This document shows, piece after piece, positions 9,702-21,183 of a stretch of 64,000 nucleotides of DNA. Positions within the stretch are counted from its first letter, which is position 1, and every line of letters starts with the position of its first letter. Under the pieces are notes generated by a model that was not told the origin of the DNA, did not search any database, and saw only the letters and a list, made by a program, of their open reading frames with translations. Where the stretch lies: the NCBI RefSeq assembly GCF_000327065.1, contig NC_019936.1, positions 1,240,001 through 1,304,000 of the forward strand, written 5' to 3'. A program made the translations under genes and the position numbers. Source of the DNA: Stutzerimonas stutzeri RCH2 (GTDB lineage Bacteria; Pseudomonadota; Gammaproteobacteria; Pseudomonadales; Pseudomonadaceae).

Positions 9702-12700
9702 TTAGCTGACGGCGATCCCGGCGTGCTCGCTTGGGCTGCGGTCCGGTTGGGCTACCAGGTCATAGACTGCCGGTAGCACGAACAGGGTGAACAACGTTCC
9801 CACCGACATGCCGGTGGCGATCACCAGGCCGATATCGAAGCGGCTCACCGCACCGGCACCACTGGCGATGATCAGCGGCACCATGCCGAACACGGTGGCT
9901 GCGGTAGTCATCAGCACCGGCCGCAGGCGGATCGCCGCCGCTTCTTCCACCGCTTCGCGCCGGCTCAGCCCCTGTTCGCGGCGAAGCTGATTGGCGAACT
10001 CGACGATCATGATGCCGTGCTTGCTGATCAACCCGATCAGCGTCACCAGGCCCACCTGCGTATAGATGTTCATGCTCGACAGGCCGAGGAACAGCGGCAC
10101 CAGCGCGCCGCAGACCGACAGCGGTACGGTGACCAGGATCACCAGTGGATCGCGGAAGCTTTCGAACTGCGCGGCCAGGACCAGGAAGATCACCGCCAAT
10201 GCCAGCGCGAAAGTCATGTATAGCGCGTTGCCTTCCTGAATGTACTGCCGCGACGCGCCGGCGTAATCGAAACCGAAACCATCGGGCGCTTCTTCGCGGG
10301 CGATGGTCTGCAGTGTATCGATCGCTTCGCCCATGCTGACGATTGGAAAGCCCTGAATCATTGCCGCATTGAGTTGCTGGAACTGCTTGAGCTGAGTCGG
10401 TCGTGCGCGGTCGCGCACCTTGATCAGCGTCGACAGCGGCAGCATCTGGCCTTGCCCGTTGCGCACGTAGTAGTTGCTCAGCCAATCGGGGTTGTCACGA
10501 TAAGCGCGCTCGACCTGGGCGATGACCTTGTAGCTGCGGCCTTCGATGGTGAAGCGGTTGATCTCGCCCTCGCCGAGCAGGGTGCTCAGGGTCAGGCCGA
10601 GTTCTTCCATGGACACGCCCATCTGCGCGGCCTTCTCACGGTCGATCTCGACCACGATTTCCGGCTTATCGAAGGCCAGGTCCACATCGAGGAAGGCGAA
10701 CTTGCCGGACTCTTCGGCACGCTTGCGGATGCGCTCGGTCACCTGCAGCAGCGTCTCGTAGTCGTTGGCGGTGTTGATGACGAACTGGAAGGGCAGGCCC
10801 TCGCCAGTACCGGGCAGCGAAGGCAGGTTGAAGCCGAAGATCTGCAGGCCCGGCAGGCGATCGAGCTTGGCCTGAACCTCCGGCAGGATTTCCATCTGCG
10901 AGCGCTCGCGCTCGTCCCAGGGCTTGAGCAGGAAGCCGCCGATACCGCTCTGCACGCCGTCGAAACCATTGATCTGGAACCAGGAGTAGTACTCCGGAAA
11001 ACTCTTGAAGATCTCCAGGAACTGGTCGGTGTAGGCGTTCAGGTAGTCCAGGTTGGCGGTCTTCGGCGCGCTGGCCATCATGAAGACGATGCCCTGGTCT
11101 TCTTCCGGCGCCAGCTCGCTCTCGGTGAACATCAGCAGGGCGGGAATCAGCGCGAGAACCAGCACGGCGAACACCAGCACCACCGGGCGGGTATTCAGCG
11201 TGCCGTGCAATGCACGCTGGTAGCGCTGCTTTAGCCGTTCGAACAGCTCGTCCAGGCGATGGGCGAAGCCGCTGGGATTCTCCTCATGACGCAAGAGTTT
11301 CGAACACATCATCGGCGACAGGGTCAGCGCCACGACGCCGGAGATCAGCACCGCGCCGGCCAGGGTCAGCGCGAACTCCTGGAACAGCGCGCCGGTCAGC
11401 CCCTGCAGGAAACCGATGGGCGCATAGACCGCCGCCAGGGTGATGGTCATCGTCACCACCGGCATGGCGATTTCCCGTGCGCCGTCGATCGCCGCCTGAA
11501 ATGGTGACTTGCCCTGTTCGATATGCCGGTGGATGTTCTCCACCACGACGATGGCGTCGTCCACCACCAGACCGATCGCCAGCACCATGGCCAGCAGTGT
11601 CAGCAGGTTGATCGAATAACCCATGGCCTGCATGAAGAACATCACGCCGATCATCGACAGCGGGATGGTCACCACCGGGATCAGAACGGTACGCAGCGAG
11701 CCGAGGAAGAGGAACACCACGACGATGACGATCACCGCGGCCTCGGCCAGAGTCTTCACCACCTCGTCGATGGAGGCCTGGATGAACTCGGTGGCGTCGT
11801 AGGCGATGCTCGCCTTGAGGCCCGGCGGCAGCTGCGCCTCGATCTGCGGCATGATCGCGCGCACTTCCTTGATCACATCCAGCGGGTTGGCGCTGGGCGT
11901 GCCCTTGATGCCGATGTAGACAGAGGGAATGCCGTCGAACGAGCTGATCGAGTTGTAGCTCTCGGCGCCCATTTCCACTCGCGCAACGTCACCCAGCAGT
12001 ACGCGGCTGTCGCCCTGGGTCTTGAGCGGGATGGCGGCGAACGCTTCCGGCGTCTTCAGCTCGGTGTCGGCGTTGATGCTGGTGACCACATACTGGCCCT
12101 TCACTTCGCCGGCCGCGGAGAGGAAGTTGTACTTGCGCACCGCCTCGTTCACATCACCGGCGGAGACGCCATAGGCGGCCAGTTTCACCGGGTCCAGCCA
12201 GAGGCGCATGGCGAACACCTGGTTGCCGAGGATTTCCGCTTCGGCCATGCCCGGTAGCGTCGCCAGCTTGGGCTGGATCACCCGCGACAGGTAGTCGGTG
12301 ATCTGCGGGTTGGACAGCTGGTCGCTGTAGAAGCTGATGTACATCAGCGCCGTGGAGTCGGCCGCCTGCTTGTTCAGTACCGGGTCCTCGGCGGCTTGCG
12401 GCAGCTGGTTCTTCACCGAATTGGCCTGGCTGAGCAGCTCGGTGTAGAGCCGATCGGTGTCGGCACCGATGCGCGCATAAACCGAGATCACCGAGGCGTT
12501 CTGCTGGCTGACCGAGGTCATGTAGTCCACGCCTTCGGCGCTGGCCAGACTCTGCTGCAGCGGTTGGGTGATGTAGCCCTGGATGGTTTCGGCATTGGCG
12601 CCCGGGTAGGCGGTGGTCACCGTGATCAGGGCGCTTTCCATCTGCGGATACTGGCGAATGGTCAGGCTGTTGAACGCCTGCATGCCGAGCAGCACGATCA

Positions 12701-12758
12701 GCAGGCTGATGACGCTCGCCAGTACCGGGCGGCGGATGAAGGGATCGGTGAAGGCCAT
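9702..12758 (-). CDS. mexW: RND multidrug efflux transporter, MexW-like
   Basis: A 1018-residue inner-membrane RND pump. An N-terminal helix (MAFTDPFIRRPVLASVISL) is followed by two porter domains and helices carrying the proton-relay Asp pair in AIGLVVDDAIVVVENIHRH. The final helices follow ITRLIG-type sequences (VGLVTLIGLISKHGIMIVEFANQ). It exports drugs using proton influx. A TTG two codons earlier is possible, but ATG 12758 gives 1018 residues, the length I recall for P. aeruginosa MexW. It follows mexV directly. No outer-membrane factor gene is present, so it must borrow one (OprM in P. aeruginosa). Confidence 0.9.
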   Translation of the reverse strand: MAFTDPFIRRPVLASVISLLIVLLGMQAFNSLTIRQYPQMESALITVTTAYPGANAETIQGYITQPLQQSLASAEGVDYMTSVSQQNASVISVYARIGADTDRLYTELLSQANSVKNQLPQAAEDPVLNKQAADSTALMYISFYSDQLSNPQITDYLSRVIQPKLATLPGMAEAEILGNQVFAMRLWLDPVKLAAYGVSAGDVNEAVRKYNFLSAAGEVKGQYVVTSINADTELKTPEAFAAIPLKTQGDSRVLLGDVARVEMGAESYNSISSFDGIPSVYIGIKGTPSANPLDVIKEVRAIMPQIEAQLPPGLKASIAYDATEFIQASIDEVVKTLAEAAVIVIVVVFLFLGSLRTVLIPVVTIPLSMIGVMFFMQAMGYSINLLTLLAMVLAIGLVVDDAIVVVENIHRHIEQGKSPFQAAIDGAREIAMPVVTMTITLAAVYAPIGFLQGLTGALFQEFALTLAGAVLISGVVALTLSPMMCSKLLRHEENPSGFAHRLDELFERLKQRYQRALHGTLNTRPVVLVFAVLVLALIPALLMFTESELAPEEDQGIVFMMASAPKTANLDYLNAYTDQFLEIFKSFPEYYSWFQINGFDGVQSGIGGFLLKPWDERERSQMEILPEVQAKLDRLPGLQIFGFNLPSLPGTGEGLPFQFVINTANDYETLLQVTERIRKRAEESGKFAFLDVDLAFDKPEIVVEIDREKAAQMGVSMEELGLTLSTLLGEGEINRFTIEGRSYKVIAQVERAYRDNPDWLSNYYVRNGQGQMLPLSTLIKVRDRARPTQLKQFQQLNAAMIQGFPIVSMGEAIDTLQTIAREEAPDGFGFDYAGASRQYIQEGNALYMTFALALAVIFLVLAAQFESFRDPLVILVTVPLSVCGALVPLFLGLSSMNIYTQVGLVTLIGLISKHGIMIVEFANQLRREQGLSRREAVEEAAAIRLRPVLMTTAATVFGMVPLIIASGAGAVSRFDIGLVIATGMSVGTLFTLFVLPAVYDLVAQPDRSPSEHAGIAVS

Positions 12759-12812
12759 GGGCAAGTACCTGGAACTGTTCGATGTGGCGCTGCCGCCTGA
12801 GCGGCAGGCCCC

Positions 12813-13946
12813 TTATTCGGACGCCGGCTCGGTGCCGTCGAGCTTGAGCGTGCGGTTTTCGGCGATGGCGACATGAGCGCCGCTGTCCAGCTTGAGCTGG
12901 CCGGCGGTGATCACCTGCTCGCCGCCTTCGAGACCTTCGAGGATGACCGTCACGCCATCGCGCCGCTCACCGGTGGTGACGAAGCGGCGCTCGACCACCA
13001 GATAGGGCTCGTCGGTGGTGACGCCCTCCGGCGGCGTACCTTCGGTCACCAGCAGTACCGAGTTGCCGTACAGCGTGTAGGTGATGGCGGTTTCCGGCAC
13101 GACCACCTGCGCCGTTTCGGTCGGCAGCAGGACCTGCAGGTCGGCAAACATGCCGGGCAACAGGCGTCCGTCCGGGTTGGCCAGCTCGGCGCGCACCTGC
13201 ACGTTGCGGGTAGTGGTTTCCACTTTCGGGTTCAGCGCCGTGATCACGCCTTCGAAACGCTGGTCGGGATACGCCGCCACGCGCAGCTGCACCTTCTGTC
13301 CGAGGGCCAGCAGCGGCACATGTTGTTCGGCCAGGAAGAAGTCGACATAAAGCGTGGAGAGATCCTGCAGTGTGGCGATCGGCGTGCCGGCGGCGATGTA
13401 GTCACCTACGTCCACCTGACGAATGCCGATGGTGCCGGCAAAGGGCGCCAGAATGCGCTTCTTGGCCAGGCTGGCACGCAACTGGGCCACGCTGGCCTCG
13501 GCCTTCTGCGATTCGGCGTTGAGCCGGTCGTATTCGCTGCGGGAAATGGCCTGACGGTCCAGCAGGCTGCGCGCCCGCTGGAATTCCACACGAGACAGAT
13601 TGAGGTCCGCTTCGGCGCTGGCCAGGCTGGCGCGTTCCATCTCGCTGTCCAGCAGCACGATAGGCTGCCCCTTGCTGACCTTTTCACCAGACTGGAACTG
13701 CACATCGGTAATCGTCCCGGCGATCTCGACGCTGAGGTCGATGCCCTGGGAGGCCCTGAGCGTACCGATTGCCGGCAGACGGCTCTGCCAGTCCATGCGT
13801 CGGGCGAGCTCGGTCTCGACGTCGATCGCCGGCTTGGGTGCCTGGAACTGCTGGATCTGTTGGTAGATGGAATTGAACTTGAGCGCGGCGAGGATCGCAA
13901 CGACGACGACCACCGCGCCCAGCATGAACAGCATGCGGCGCAACAT
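12813..13946 (-). CDS. mexV: RND periplasmic adaptor (membrane fusion protein), MexV-like
   Basis: A 377-residue adaptor. A single N-terminal membrane helix (MLFMLGAVVVVVAILAAL) is followed by lipoyl half-motifs (IAGTITDVQFQSGEKVSKGQ and FAGTIGIRQVDVGDYIAAG) around a coiled-coil hairpin, then beta-barrel domains. It links the inner-membrane pump to an outer-membrane channel. AAGGAAATCGGAAA precedes the ATG. It is the first gene of the two-gene operon with mexW, 54 bases upstream of it. No local regulator gene is adjacent. Confidence 0.9.
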   Translation of the reverse strand: MLRRMLFMLGAVVVVVAILAALKFNSIYQQIQQFQAPKPAIDVETELARRMDWQSRLPAIGTLRASQGIDLSVEIAGTITDVQFQSGEKVSKGQPIVLLDSEMERASLASAEADLNLSRVEFQRARSLLDRQAISRSEYDRLNAESQKAEASVAQLRASLAKKRILAPFAGTIGIRQVDVGDYIAAGTPIATLQDLSTLYVDFFLAEQHVPLLALGQKVQLRVAAYPDQRFEGVITALNPKVETTTRNVQVRAELANPDGRLLPGMFADLQVLLPTETAQVVVPETAITYTLYGNSVLLVTEGTPPEGVTTDEPYLVVERRFVTTGERRDGVTVILEGLEGGEQVITAGQLKLDSGAHVAIAENRTLKLDGTEPASE

Positions 13947-14131
13947 TTTCCGATTTCCTTGGAGATGTGAGCCGGCTGTCTACTGCCGTGATCGAGGCAG
14001 CCGTTCGAACGGTCCGATCATCGTCACGATGGACGATCGCTGGCACTGGCGCAGCTGGAACGGGGAGGGAGGAACTTAGCCCCGAATCGGAGGCAAGTAA
14101 AGGGGGAGAGAGGGCGGAAGACCAGTGAAAT

Positions 14132-14165
14132 GCGGGGCGGGCGACAGACTGTCAGCCCGCCCCGT
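14132..14165 (-). terminator. Hairpin downstream of the chemoreceptor gene
   Basis: Ten-base stem (CGGGGCGGGC / GCCCGCCCCG) with a 12-nt loop just past the stop of the minus-strand MCP gene. The following T content is low, so it is a probable but imperfect intrinsic terminator. Confidence 0.55.
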
Positions 14166-14171
14166 TTATCG

Positions 14172-15794
14172 TCAGCCGGCGAGGCGTTGGGTGACTTCGG
14201 TCAGTTGCGCCGACAGCCCGTGGAGGTTCTGGCTGGCCGTTTCGGTGCGCTCGACGTTCTGCTGGTTGATGGTGGCGATCGAGGTGATCTCGGTGATGTT
14301 GCGCGAGATGTCTTCGGCGACAGCAGTCTGCTCCTCGGCAGCGGTGGCGATCTGGCGGTTCATGTCACGGATGGCTTCTACCGCTTCGGTGATGCGCTGC
14401 AGCATCAGACCGGCCTCGGTTACCTGGCCGACGCCCTGTTCGCTGCGGGCCTGGCCGCTCTCGATGGCGCGCACCGCATTGCTCGCGCCGGTCTGCACGG
14501 TATCGATGATCTGGTGAATCTCGGCGGTGGACTCGGCCGTGCGCTGCGCCAGGGTGCGCACTTCATCGGCGACCACGGCAAAGCCGCGTCCGGCATCGCC
14601 CGCACGGGCCGCCTCGATGGCGGCATTGAGCGCCAGCAGATTGGTCTGGTCGGCGATCCCGCGGATCACTTCCAGCACCTTGCCGATGCGGCCGCTGTCG
14701 CCTTCCAGGCGGCGAATGACCTCAGCGGTGCTGGCGATCTCGCCGCTCACGTCGGTGATGGTGGCGATCGTTGCGCGCATCACCGCTTCGCCCTGTTGTG
14801 CCGAATGGTCAGCGGCATCAGCGGCCTGCGCCGCTTCGGCAGCGTGTCGCGATACCTCCTGGGCGGTGGCGGACATCTCATGCATCGCCGTGGCGACCTG
14901 GTCGGTACGCGAGAACTGCTCGCGAGTGCCGTCTGCCATCAGCCTGGCGATGGCGCTCAGCTCGCCGCTGGCGCTGTCGAGATTGGACGTGCTCTGCTGC
15001 AGGCGGGTGAAAGTGTCGGCAAGAAAATCGCGCAGCACGTTGGCGGCGACGGCCAGGCGGCCCAGTTCGTCGGCGCGGCTGGCATCCACACGGTCGGCAA
15101 ACTTGCCCTGGCTGAGGCGCGCGATGTGCTCGATCAGGCTGCGGATCGGCTCGATGATCCGGCGATTGACCAGCCACAGGCTGAACAGTGCGACCACCAC
15201 GCTGGCGAGGATCATGATGAGCGGGCCGAGGGATGCGGTGCTCTGTGCATCGGCACGGATGGTTTCCGAACGCTGCACGGCAGCGTCGCCCAGCTGTTTG
15301 ACCAGCTCGCTCAACTGAGCGCTGGTCGCCCGGTCGATACCGGCTACCGCGGCGTCCCCGGCGAGCGGGTCGCTGTCGGCGGCAATGTAGGCATCCAGGC
15401 CCTTGCGATAGGCAACGCCGAGAGTGCGGTGCTCGCTACGCAGGCTCTCGATCTGCTTGGCCAGTTCCGGTTCGTCGGCGGTCAGTACCAGTAGATCGCC
15501 CAGAATCTTCTGCACCTTGGCTTCCTGGCCCTCGAACTGGCTCCAGTAGCGGTTGCGAGAGTCCGGCTGTTTGCCGCGCAGCAGCACGTTCTTCCATTCC
15601 TGGACCTGCACCTTGAACTCGAGGTTGGCCTCGTCGACCAGTTGCAGCTCTTCCAGCGGGCCGTCGAGCAGCGCCTGGAAATTGTCGATATTGCTACTGA
15701 GCAGACGGATGCAGGCGAGCGCAATCAGCACTGTGAGCAGCAGACTGCCGCCGATCAGCGCGAGAATCTGCGCGCGCAGGGACTTCTGAAACAT
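14172..15794 (-). CDS. Methyl-accepting chemotaxis protein
   Basis: A 540-residue transducer. The first helix is near residues 7-29, followed by a periplasmic, mostly helical ligand domain of about 150 residues, a second helix around 190-210, a HAMP domain and a cytoplasmic signalling hairpin. The conserved tip reads around [20 protein letters not shown], followed by [16 protein letters not shown] 15794 (MFQKSLRAQ) is preferred to an upstream in-frame start because the transmembrane helix follows directly, as in the family. No CheR-docking pentapeptide is seen at the C-terminus. The ligand cannot be predicted. It is a single gene between mexVW and the imelysin cluster. Confidence 0.92.
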   Translation of the reverse strand: MFQKSLRAQILALIGGSLLLTVLIALACIRLLSSNIDNFQALLDGPLEELQLVDEANLEFKVQVQEWKNVLLRGKQPDSRNRYWSQFEGQEAKVQKILGDLLVLTADEPELAKQIESLRSEHRTLGVAYRKGLDAYIAADSDPLAGDAAVAGIDRATSAQLSELVKQLGDAAVQRSETIRADAQSTASLGPLIMILASVVVALFSLWLVNRRIIEPIRSLIEHIARLSQGKFADRVDASRADELGRLAVAANVLRDFLADTFTRLQQSTSNLDSASGELSAIARLMADGTREQFSRTDQVATAMHEMSATAQEVSRHAAEAAQAADAADHSAQQGEAVMRATIATITDVSGEIASTAEVIRRLEGDSGRIGKVLEVIRGIADQTNLLALNAAIEAARAGDAGRGFAVVADEVRTLAQRTAESTAEIHQIIDTVQTGASNAVRAIESGQARSEQGVGQVTEAGLMLQRITEAVEAIRDMNRQIATAAEEQTAVAEDISRNITEITSIATINQQNVERTETASQNLHGLSAQLTEVTQRLAG

Positions 15795-15875
15795 GGGCAA
15801 GGCCTCGTATGAAAAACTCGATGAGGCATCCCTGCCGTAGCCTGCATGCATCGGCGGTGTGGTGCGTTTCTTGAG

Positions 15876-16970
15876 CTAGACGATGCGTAAATGGTTGTCC
15901 CAGAGCCCGGCCGGCAACTCCAGCGGCGTGCTGGCGATGCCTTTGCCACGGCAATCGAACAGGCGGCAACGACCTTGGCCAGAGCTGACCACGAAGCCCT
16001 CGGCGACTGCCGCGACGCCAGCGCAGTCGGGCAGGTGGGCTTCCTGGCGTAGCTCGGTACTGTCCAGATCCCAGATGAAGACCTTGTTACCTCGTGGTGC
16101 GGTTACCGCCAGCAGGCGCAATTCGTCGTGAATGGCGAGGCTCGCGGTGTACTGGTTCATGATCTGCCGCTGCCTTTCGCCCAGCGGGAAGTGCTGGAAG
16201 GCCTGCCCGGGCCGCTTGATCGCCAGCAGCGGTACGCGGTCCATGGCATCGCCCTCGTACTGCTGGCCACTGACGATGGTGCCGTCGGCGGCGATCGCAA
16301 GATGACGCACGCTGTTCATCCGCTCCGGCAGCTGTTCCTTGCTGATCAGGCGGCCGTCGCGGCGCAGCAGCACCAGGCTCGGCTCCATGGCATCGAGATT
16401 CATCATCGCGCGGCTGTCCGCTTCGGTGCGGATGCCGCCATTGGCGATCACCAGGGTTTCGTTGTCCGGCATCCACAGGAGCTGATGTGGGCCGATGCCG
16501 TGGGTCGCGTGCTCGCCGACGCGCACCAGCTGTCGATCTTCCAGACGGTAGACACCGAGCACGCCACGGCCGGCATCGGCGGTGTCGTTCTCGGTGGTGT
16601 AGAACCATTCACCATCCTGGTGAAACACGCCATGACCGTAGAAATGGCGATGTGGCGGCGACGCCAGCACCTGCAACAGCCGACCGTCACGCGAATCGAT
16701 CAGATAGCTTTCGCGGCTCGGGCGACGCCCGACGAATACTGCGAGCGGCAGATAAGGATGGGGGTAGACATCGTGGCAGCGCTCGGCGACCGGCGTGGCG
16801 AATACCTGACTGCCGTCGAGACGATAACCGACGGCGTAATGCTTGCCGTCCTTGTCGTTGCGTGCCGACAGCAGCACCGGCTGGTCCCCCTGACGGGTCA
16901 GTGTCCAGCCGGCAATGCCGCCGGCTGCAAACATGGCGCCGGTCAGGCCAAGCAGGGTTCGGCGCCTCAT
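15876..16970 (-). CDS. Tat-exported DUF1513 beta-propeller-like protein
   Basis: A 364-residue protein with a twin-arginine-like signal (MRRRTLLGLTGAMFAAGG) and repeats with WD/beta-propeller-like spacing (for example GHGVFHQDGEWFYTTENDT and HGIGPHQLLWMPDNETLVI). It matches DUF1513, a family regularly found with imelysins. It is the last gene of the four-gene iron cluster, starting 2 bases after the second imelysin gene. Tat export suggests folding, perhaps with a cofactor, before secretion. Its biochemical role is not established; a part in periplasmic iron handling is inferred from context. Confidence 0.82.
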   Translation of the reverse strand: MRRRTLLGLTGAMFAAGGIAGWTLTRQGDQPVLLSARNDKDGKHYAVGYRLDGSQVFATPVAERCHDVYPHPYLPLAVFVGRRPSRESYLIDSRDGRLLQVLASPPHRHFYGHGVFHQDGEWFYTTENDTADAGRGVLGVYRLEDRQLVRVGEHATHGIGPHQLLWMPDNETLVIANGGIRTEADSRAMMNLDAMEPSLVLLRRDGRLISKEQLPERMNSVRHLAIAADGTIVSGQQYEGDAMDRVPLLAIKRPGQAFQHFPLGERQRQIMNQYTASLAIHDELRLLAVTAPRGNKVFIWDLDSTELRQEAHLPDCAGVAAVAEGFVVSSGQGRCRLFDCRGKGIASTPLELPAGLWDNHLRIV

Positions 16971-16972
16971 GC

Positions 16973-18049
16973 TCAGTCTCCGTCGTGCGCGTTGAAACCG
17001 ATCTGCACGCCAAGGGCGCGGGCCAGTTCCAGCTGATGCAGGCGATGCAGGCCGTCGATGCGCTTGTACAGCGCGTCGAGCTCGCCCCGCCCCGCCTCGT
17101 TACCCATCAGCTCGGCGAAGGGCTGATTCATGCCTGCCAGCTGCTGCAACAGCTCGGCATAAGCGGCGTCGATGCGCTTGGCCAGATCGACCTGCTCGGC
17201 ACTGAGCAGCTTGCGCAGGCCGTCTTCGTTGGCGCCCAGCCACAGGCTTTCGGCACCCGTGATCGCTGAGGTGACGTTGGCCAGCGTCGTGTCGCTGCGC
17301 CAGCCTTCAGCCTGATAGGGCTGCGGATGGCCCTTGGTCTGACGGCCGAGCGGGGCGCCGAGCTTCTTCTTCAGGCCATCGAGTGCGGCGACCTGAACGC
17401 GCAGCAGCTCGGCGATCGCTTCACTCGGCTCGGCGTAACGCTCATTGGGAAAATGGCGCAGTTGGTCGGCCACACCGTCCTTGTCCTGCCATTGCTGCAG
17501 CACGCTGGCGGCAAGCTGCTGCTGGTGCTCGCCGATCGCCGTAAGCAGCGGGCAATAGCGCTGCTTGGTAGCAGCATCGTCGAGGGAGATGCTCTTATCG
17601 AAAAGAATGTACTCGTAGGCGCTAAGACCCTGGACCACGACGCTGGCACCATCCAGATCGGCCTGGGTGAGGTCGGGTTTGCTGTTGAGCAATGCGCTGA
17701 CCTGGCGCGCGACGAGATTCTTCTTGTCCGGCCAGAACTGCACCTGCCAGGCCAGGTTGCCTTCGCCCATTGGGCCGATCAGCAGCGGCTGCAGGCCGGC
17801 CCAGGCGGTCTGCGCATGCACGAAGGCTTCGCGCGCTTCCTCGGTGGTCTGGTTGTCGGCGCAATAGGCGATTGCGCTCGCGGCGAGGCGGCGGTCGGCT
17901 TCGGCCCACTGGCTATAGCTCGGCAGCAGTACGCCATCGGTCAGTGCCTTGCTGGTTTCGGCGCGCGGGTCAGCCGGGGTGCAGGCGCTCAGCAGCAGGG
18001 CGGTCAGCAGGCCGCCGCTGGCAATGCGCAGGGAATAGGAGCGGATCAT
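16973..18049 (-). CDS. Imelysin family periplasmic lipoprotein (second copy)
   Basis: A 358-residue lipoprotein-like protein (signal ending LLLSACTP) of the imelysin/EfeO-like peptidase_M75 fold, mostly helical. Where most imelysins have GxHxxE, this reads GLSAYEYILFD: the Glu is kept but the His position is Ser. It sits 45 bases after the di-haem gene and 2 bases before the DUF1513 gene, so it is clearly co-transcribed. It probably acts in periplasmic iron binding or delivery with IcmP, perhaps with altered metal coordination. Despite the M75 name, protease activity is doubtful for this family. Confidence 0.85.
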   Translation of the reverse strand: MIRSYSLRIASGGLLTALLLSACTPADPRAETSKALTDGVLLPSYSQWAEADRRLAASAIAYCADNQTTEEAREAFVHAQTAWAGLQPLLIGPMGEGNLAWQVQFWPDKKNLVARQVSALLNSKPDLTQADLDGASVVVQGLSAYEYILFDKSISLDDAATKQRYCPLLTAIGEHQQQLAASVLQQWQDKDGVADQLRHFPNERYAEPSEAIAELLRVQVAALDGLKKKLGAPLGRQTKGHPQPYQAEGWRSDTTLANVTSAITGAESLWLGANEDGLRKLLSAEQVDLAKRIDAAYAELLQQLAGMNQPFAELMGNEAGRGELDALYKRIDGLHRLHQLELARALGVQIGFNAHDGD

Positions 18050-18094
18050 GGTGTCCTCATAGGCTTTAGCGCGGAAAGCTGGATTGAATGGTAT

Positions 18095-19513
18095 TCAGAG
18101 CGATTCGAGGAAGCTCAGCAGCGCGTTGCGTTCTTCCTGGTTGAAACCCAGTACGACCTGGCGGGCTTTCTCTGCTTCGCCGCCGTGCCAGAGTATCGCT
18201 TCGAGCAGATTGTGGGCGCGGCCGTCGTGCAGGAATTGGCTATGCCCGCTGACCGTCTGGGTCAGGCCGATACCCCATAGAGGCGCGGTGCGCCACTCAC
18301 GGCCGCTGGCCTCGAACTCGGGGCGGTGATCGGCCAGGCCTTCGCCCATGTCATGCAGCAGCATGTCGGTGTAGGGGCGGATGAGCTGGTTGGCCAGCTC
18401 CGGTTCCGCTGCGTCGGCGGCGGTGGTGAACTGCGGTACATGGCAGCTCTGACAGCCGGCACGGTGGAACAGCGTCTTGCCGGCGAGCACCTGCGGATCG
18501 CCGACGTTGCGCCGCGCCGGCACGCCGAGATTGCGGGTGTAGAACAATACCTGGGCAAGGATATTGTCACTGACTTCCGGCTCGCCGCCGTCAGGCATGG
18601 CGCGGCACTCAGTCTGTCGCTCGGTGCAGCTGCTGCCACTGAGCAGGCTGCTGGACAGCCCCATGTCGTTGAAGAAGGCGTCGGCGTTCTGCTGATTCAG
18701 GCTCGGCTGGCCGGCCTTCCAGCCGAAGCGACCCATCACGGTTTGCCGGGTGGTTTGGTCGAAGACCCGGTTCGGGCGCCCGGAAATGCCGTCGCCGTCG
18801 CGGTCATCGGGGTCGGCATTGGCCAGCAGCGCCTCCTCGGGGATCGCTTCGAGCAGGCCGAGGCCGATCATCGGCGGCGCAATGCGCAGCGACATCTGGG
18901 TATCCGGCTGCATATCGCCGTAGCCCAGTTCGCTCAGCTCGATGATCGGTTTGCGTAATTCGATCTCGGTACCGTCGGCAAACTGCACGCGCTCGCTCGA
19001 ATAGCGCAGACGTACCTTGCCCTCTGGCGCGACGCCGGGAACCGCCATGTCCTGCAGCTGGCCGCCATAGCTCGGCTCGGGGGCGATGCCGCGCTCGCGG
19101 ACGACCTCGGCGTGCTCTGGCCCCGCCGGAATCGACAGCCGCACCAGCATCGAGACGGCGCTTGCCGCATCCGGCGCCGGCGGATGTCCGCGGCCGTCCT
19201 TTATATGACAGTTCTGGCAGGCGTTGGTGTTGAACAACGGGCCGAGGCCGTCGCGCGCCGTGGTGGACGCGGGGGCGATGACCCAGGGGTTGCGGAAGAA
19301 GCTGTTGCCGACGCTGAAGTCGAGCCGACGTGTCGGCGCGAGGTTGGCCGAAGGCATGGAGAAGGCGTTCTGGTCGAACCTCATGACCGTGGTGGTGCCG
19401 CCCGAGAGGGCTTCGCCGGGTTCGGCCTGTTCGAAGCGCGGCGTTTCATCGGTGCCGCAGGCGGCCAGAGCCAGGGCCAGCAACGGAAAGAGGCGGCGAA
19501 ACAGCGGGCGCAT
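18095..19513 (-). CDS. Di-haem oxidoreductase (DUF1111, putative thiol oxidoreductase/peroxidase)
   Basis: A 472-residue exported cytochrome. Its lipoprotein-type signal ends LALAACGTD. It has two c-type haem motifs, NACQNCHIKDGRGHP in the N-terminal third and GCQSCHVPQF in the C-terminal third. The organisation fits the DUF1111 family, distantly related to MauG and di-haem peroxidases. In this operon it probably performs redox chemistry on iron or a ligand in the periplasm (inference). It lies 166 bases downstream of icmP and 45 bases upstream of the second imelysin gene. Confidence 0.88.
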   Translation of the reverse strand: MRPLFRRLFPLLALALAACGTDETPRFEQAEPGEALSGGTTTVMRFDQNAFSMPSANLAPTRRLDFSVGNSFFRNPWVIAPASTTARDGLGPLFNTNACQNCHIKDGRGHPPAPDAASAVSMLVRLSIPAGPEHAEVVRERGIAPEPSYGGQLQDMAVPGVAPEGKVRLRYSSERVQFADGTEIELRKPIIELSELGYGDMQPDTQMSLRIAPPMIGLGLLEAIPEEALLANADPDDRDGDGISGRPNRVFDQTTRQTVMGRFGWKAGQPSLNQQNADAFFNDMGLSSSLLSGSSCTERQTECRAMPDGGEPEVSDNILAQVLFYTRNLGVPARRNVGDPQVLAGKTLFHRAGCQSCHVPQFTTAADAAEPELANQLIRPYTDMLLHDMGEGLADHRPEFEASGREWRTAPLWGIGLTQTVSGHSQFLHDGRAHNLLEAILWHGGEAEKARQVVLGFNQEERNALLSFLESL

Positions 19514-19642
19514 GGAGAATACCTGCGGAGCGTGAATTAAGCCGCGCGATCTTAGCAGGCTAAGCGAGATGGAATAAGAGGGATTTGCATTTGCGTGGAG
19601 GCCGCAGCATTGCGCATTAGCGTTTGGTGTGGATCCAAGGGG

Positions 19643-19671
19643 GACACGGGCGCAGGGGCTGCGCCCGTGTC
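19643..19671 (-). terminator. Strong hairpin between icmP and the di-haem gene
   Basis: A 13-bp perfect stem GACACGGGCGCAG / CTGCGCCCGTGTC with a 3-nt loop, just past the icmP stop. No T run follows on the minus strand. It may attenuate transcription or stabilise the icmP mRNA rather than terminate fully. Confidence 0.55.
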
Positions 19672-19679
19672 AGAGCCGA

Positions 19680-21014
<1,335 letters not shown>

Positions 21015-21075
21015 GTGCGGGTTCCTTTGCGTGCGAATGAACGAAGCCGAGTGCTGCTCGGAAGCGCTCAATAAT

Positions 21076-21094
21076 GCGAAAGATTTTCATTTTG
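21076..21094 (-). promoter_or_regulatory. Candidate Fur box upstream of the imelysin cluster
   Basis: Read on the minus strand, CAAAATGAAAATCTTTCGC matches the 19-bp Fur consensus GATAATGATAATCATTATC at 13 positions. It is 62-80 bases upstream of the icmP start in an otherwise high-GC area, and also lies in the gap shared with divergent lemA. Assigned by eye only. Confidence 0.55.
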
Positions 21095-21183
21095 TGCAAA
21101 GCCAATGCGTGCACGGCCTCTCTCTTCCGTGTCAGCGCAACCGGTAGAATGCTGGCGTTTTGAAGCCAAGGTATGGAGATGTC

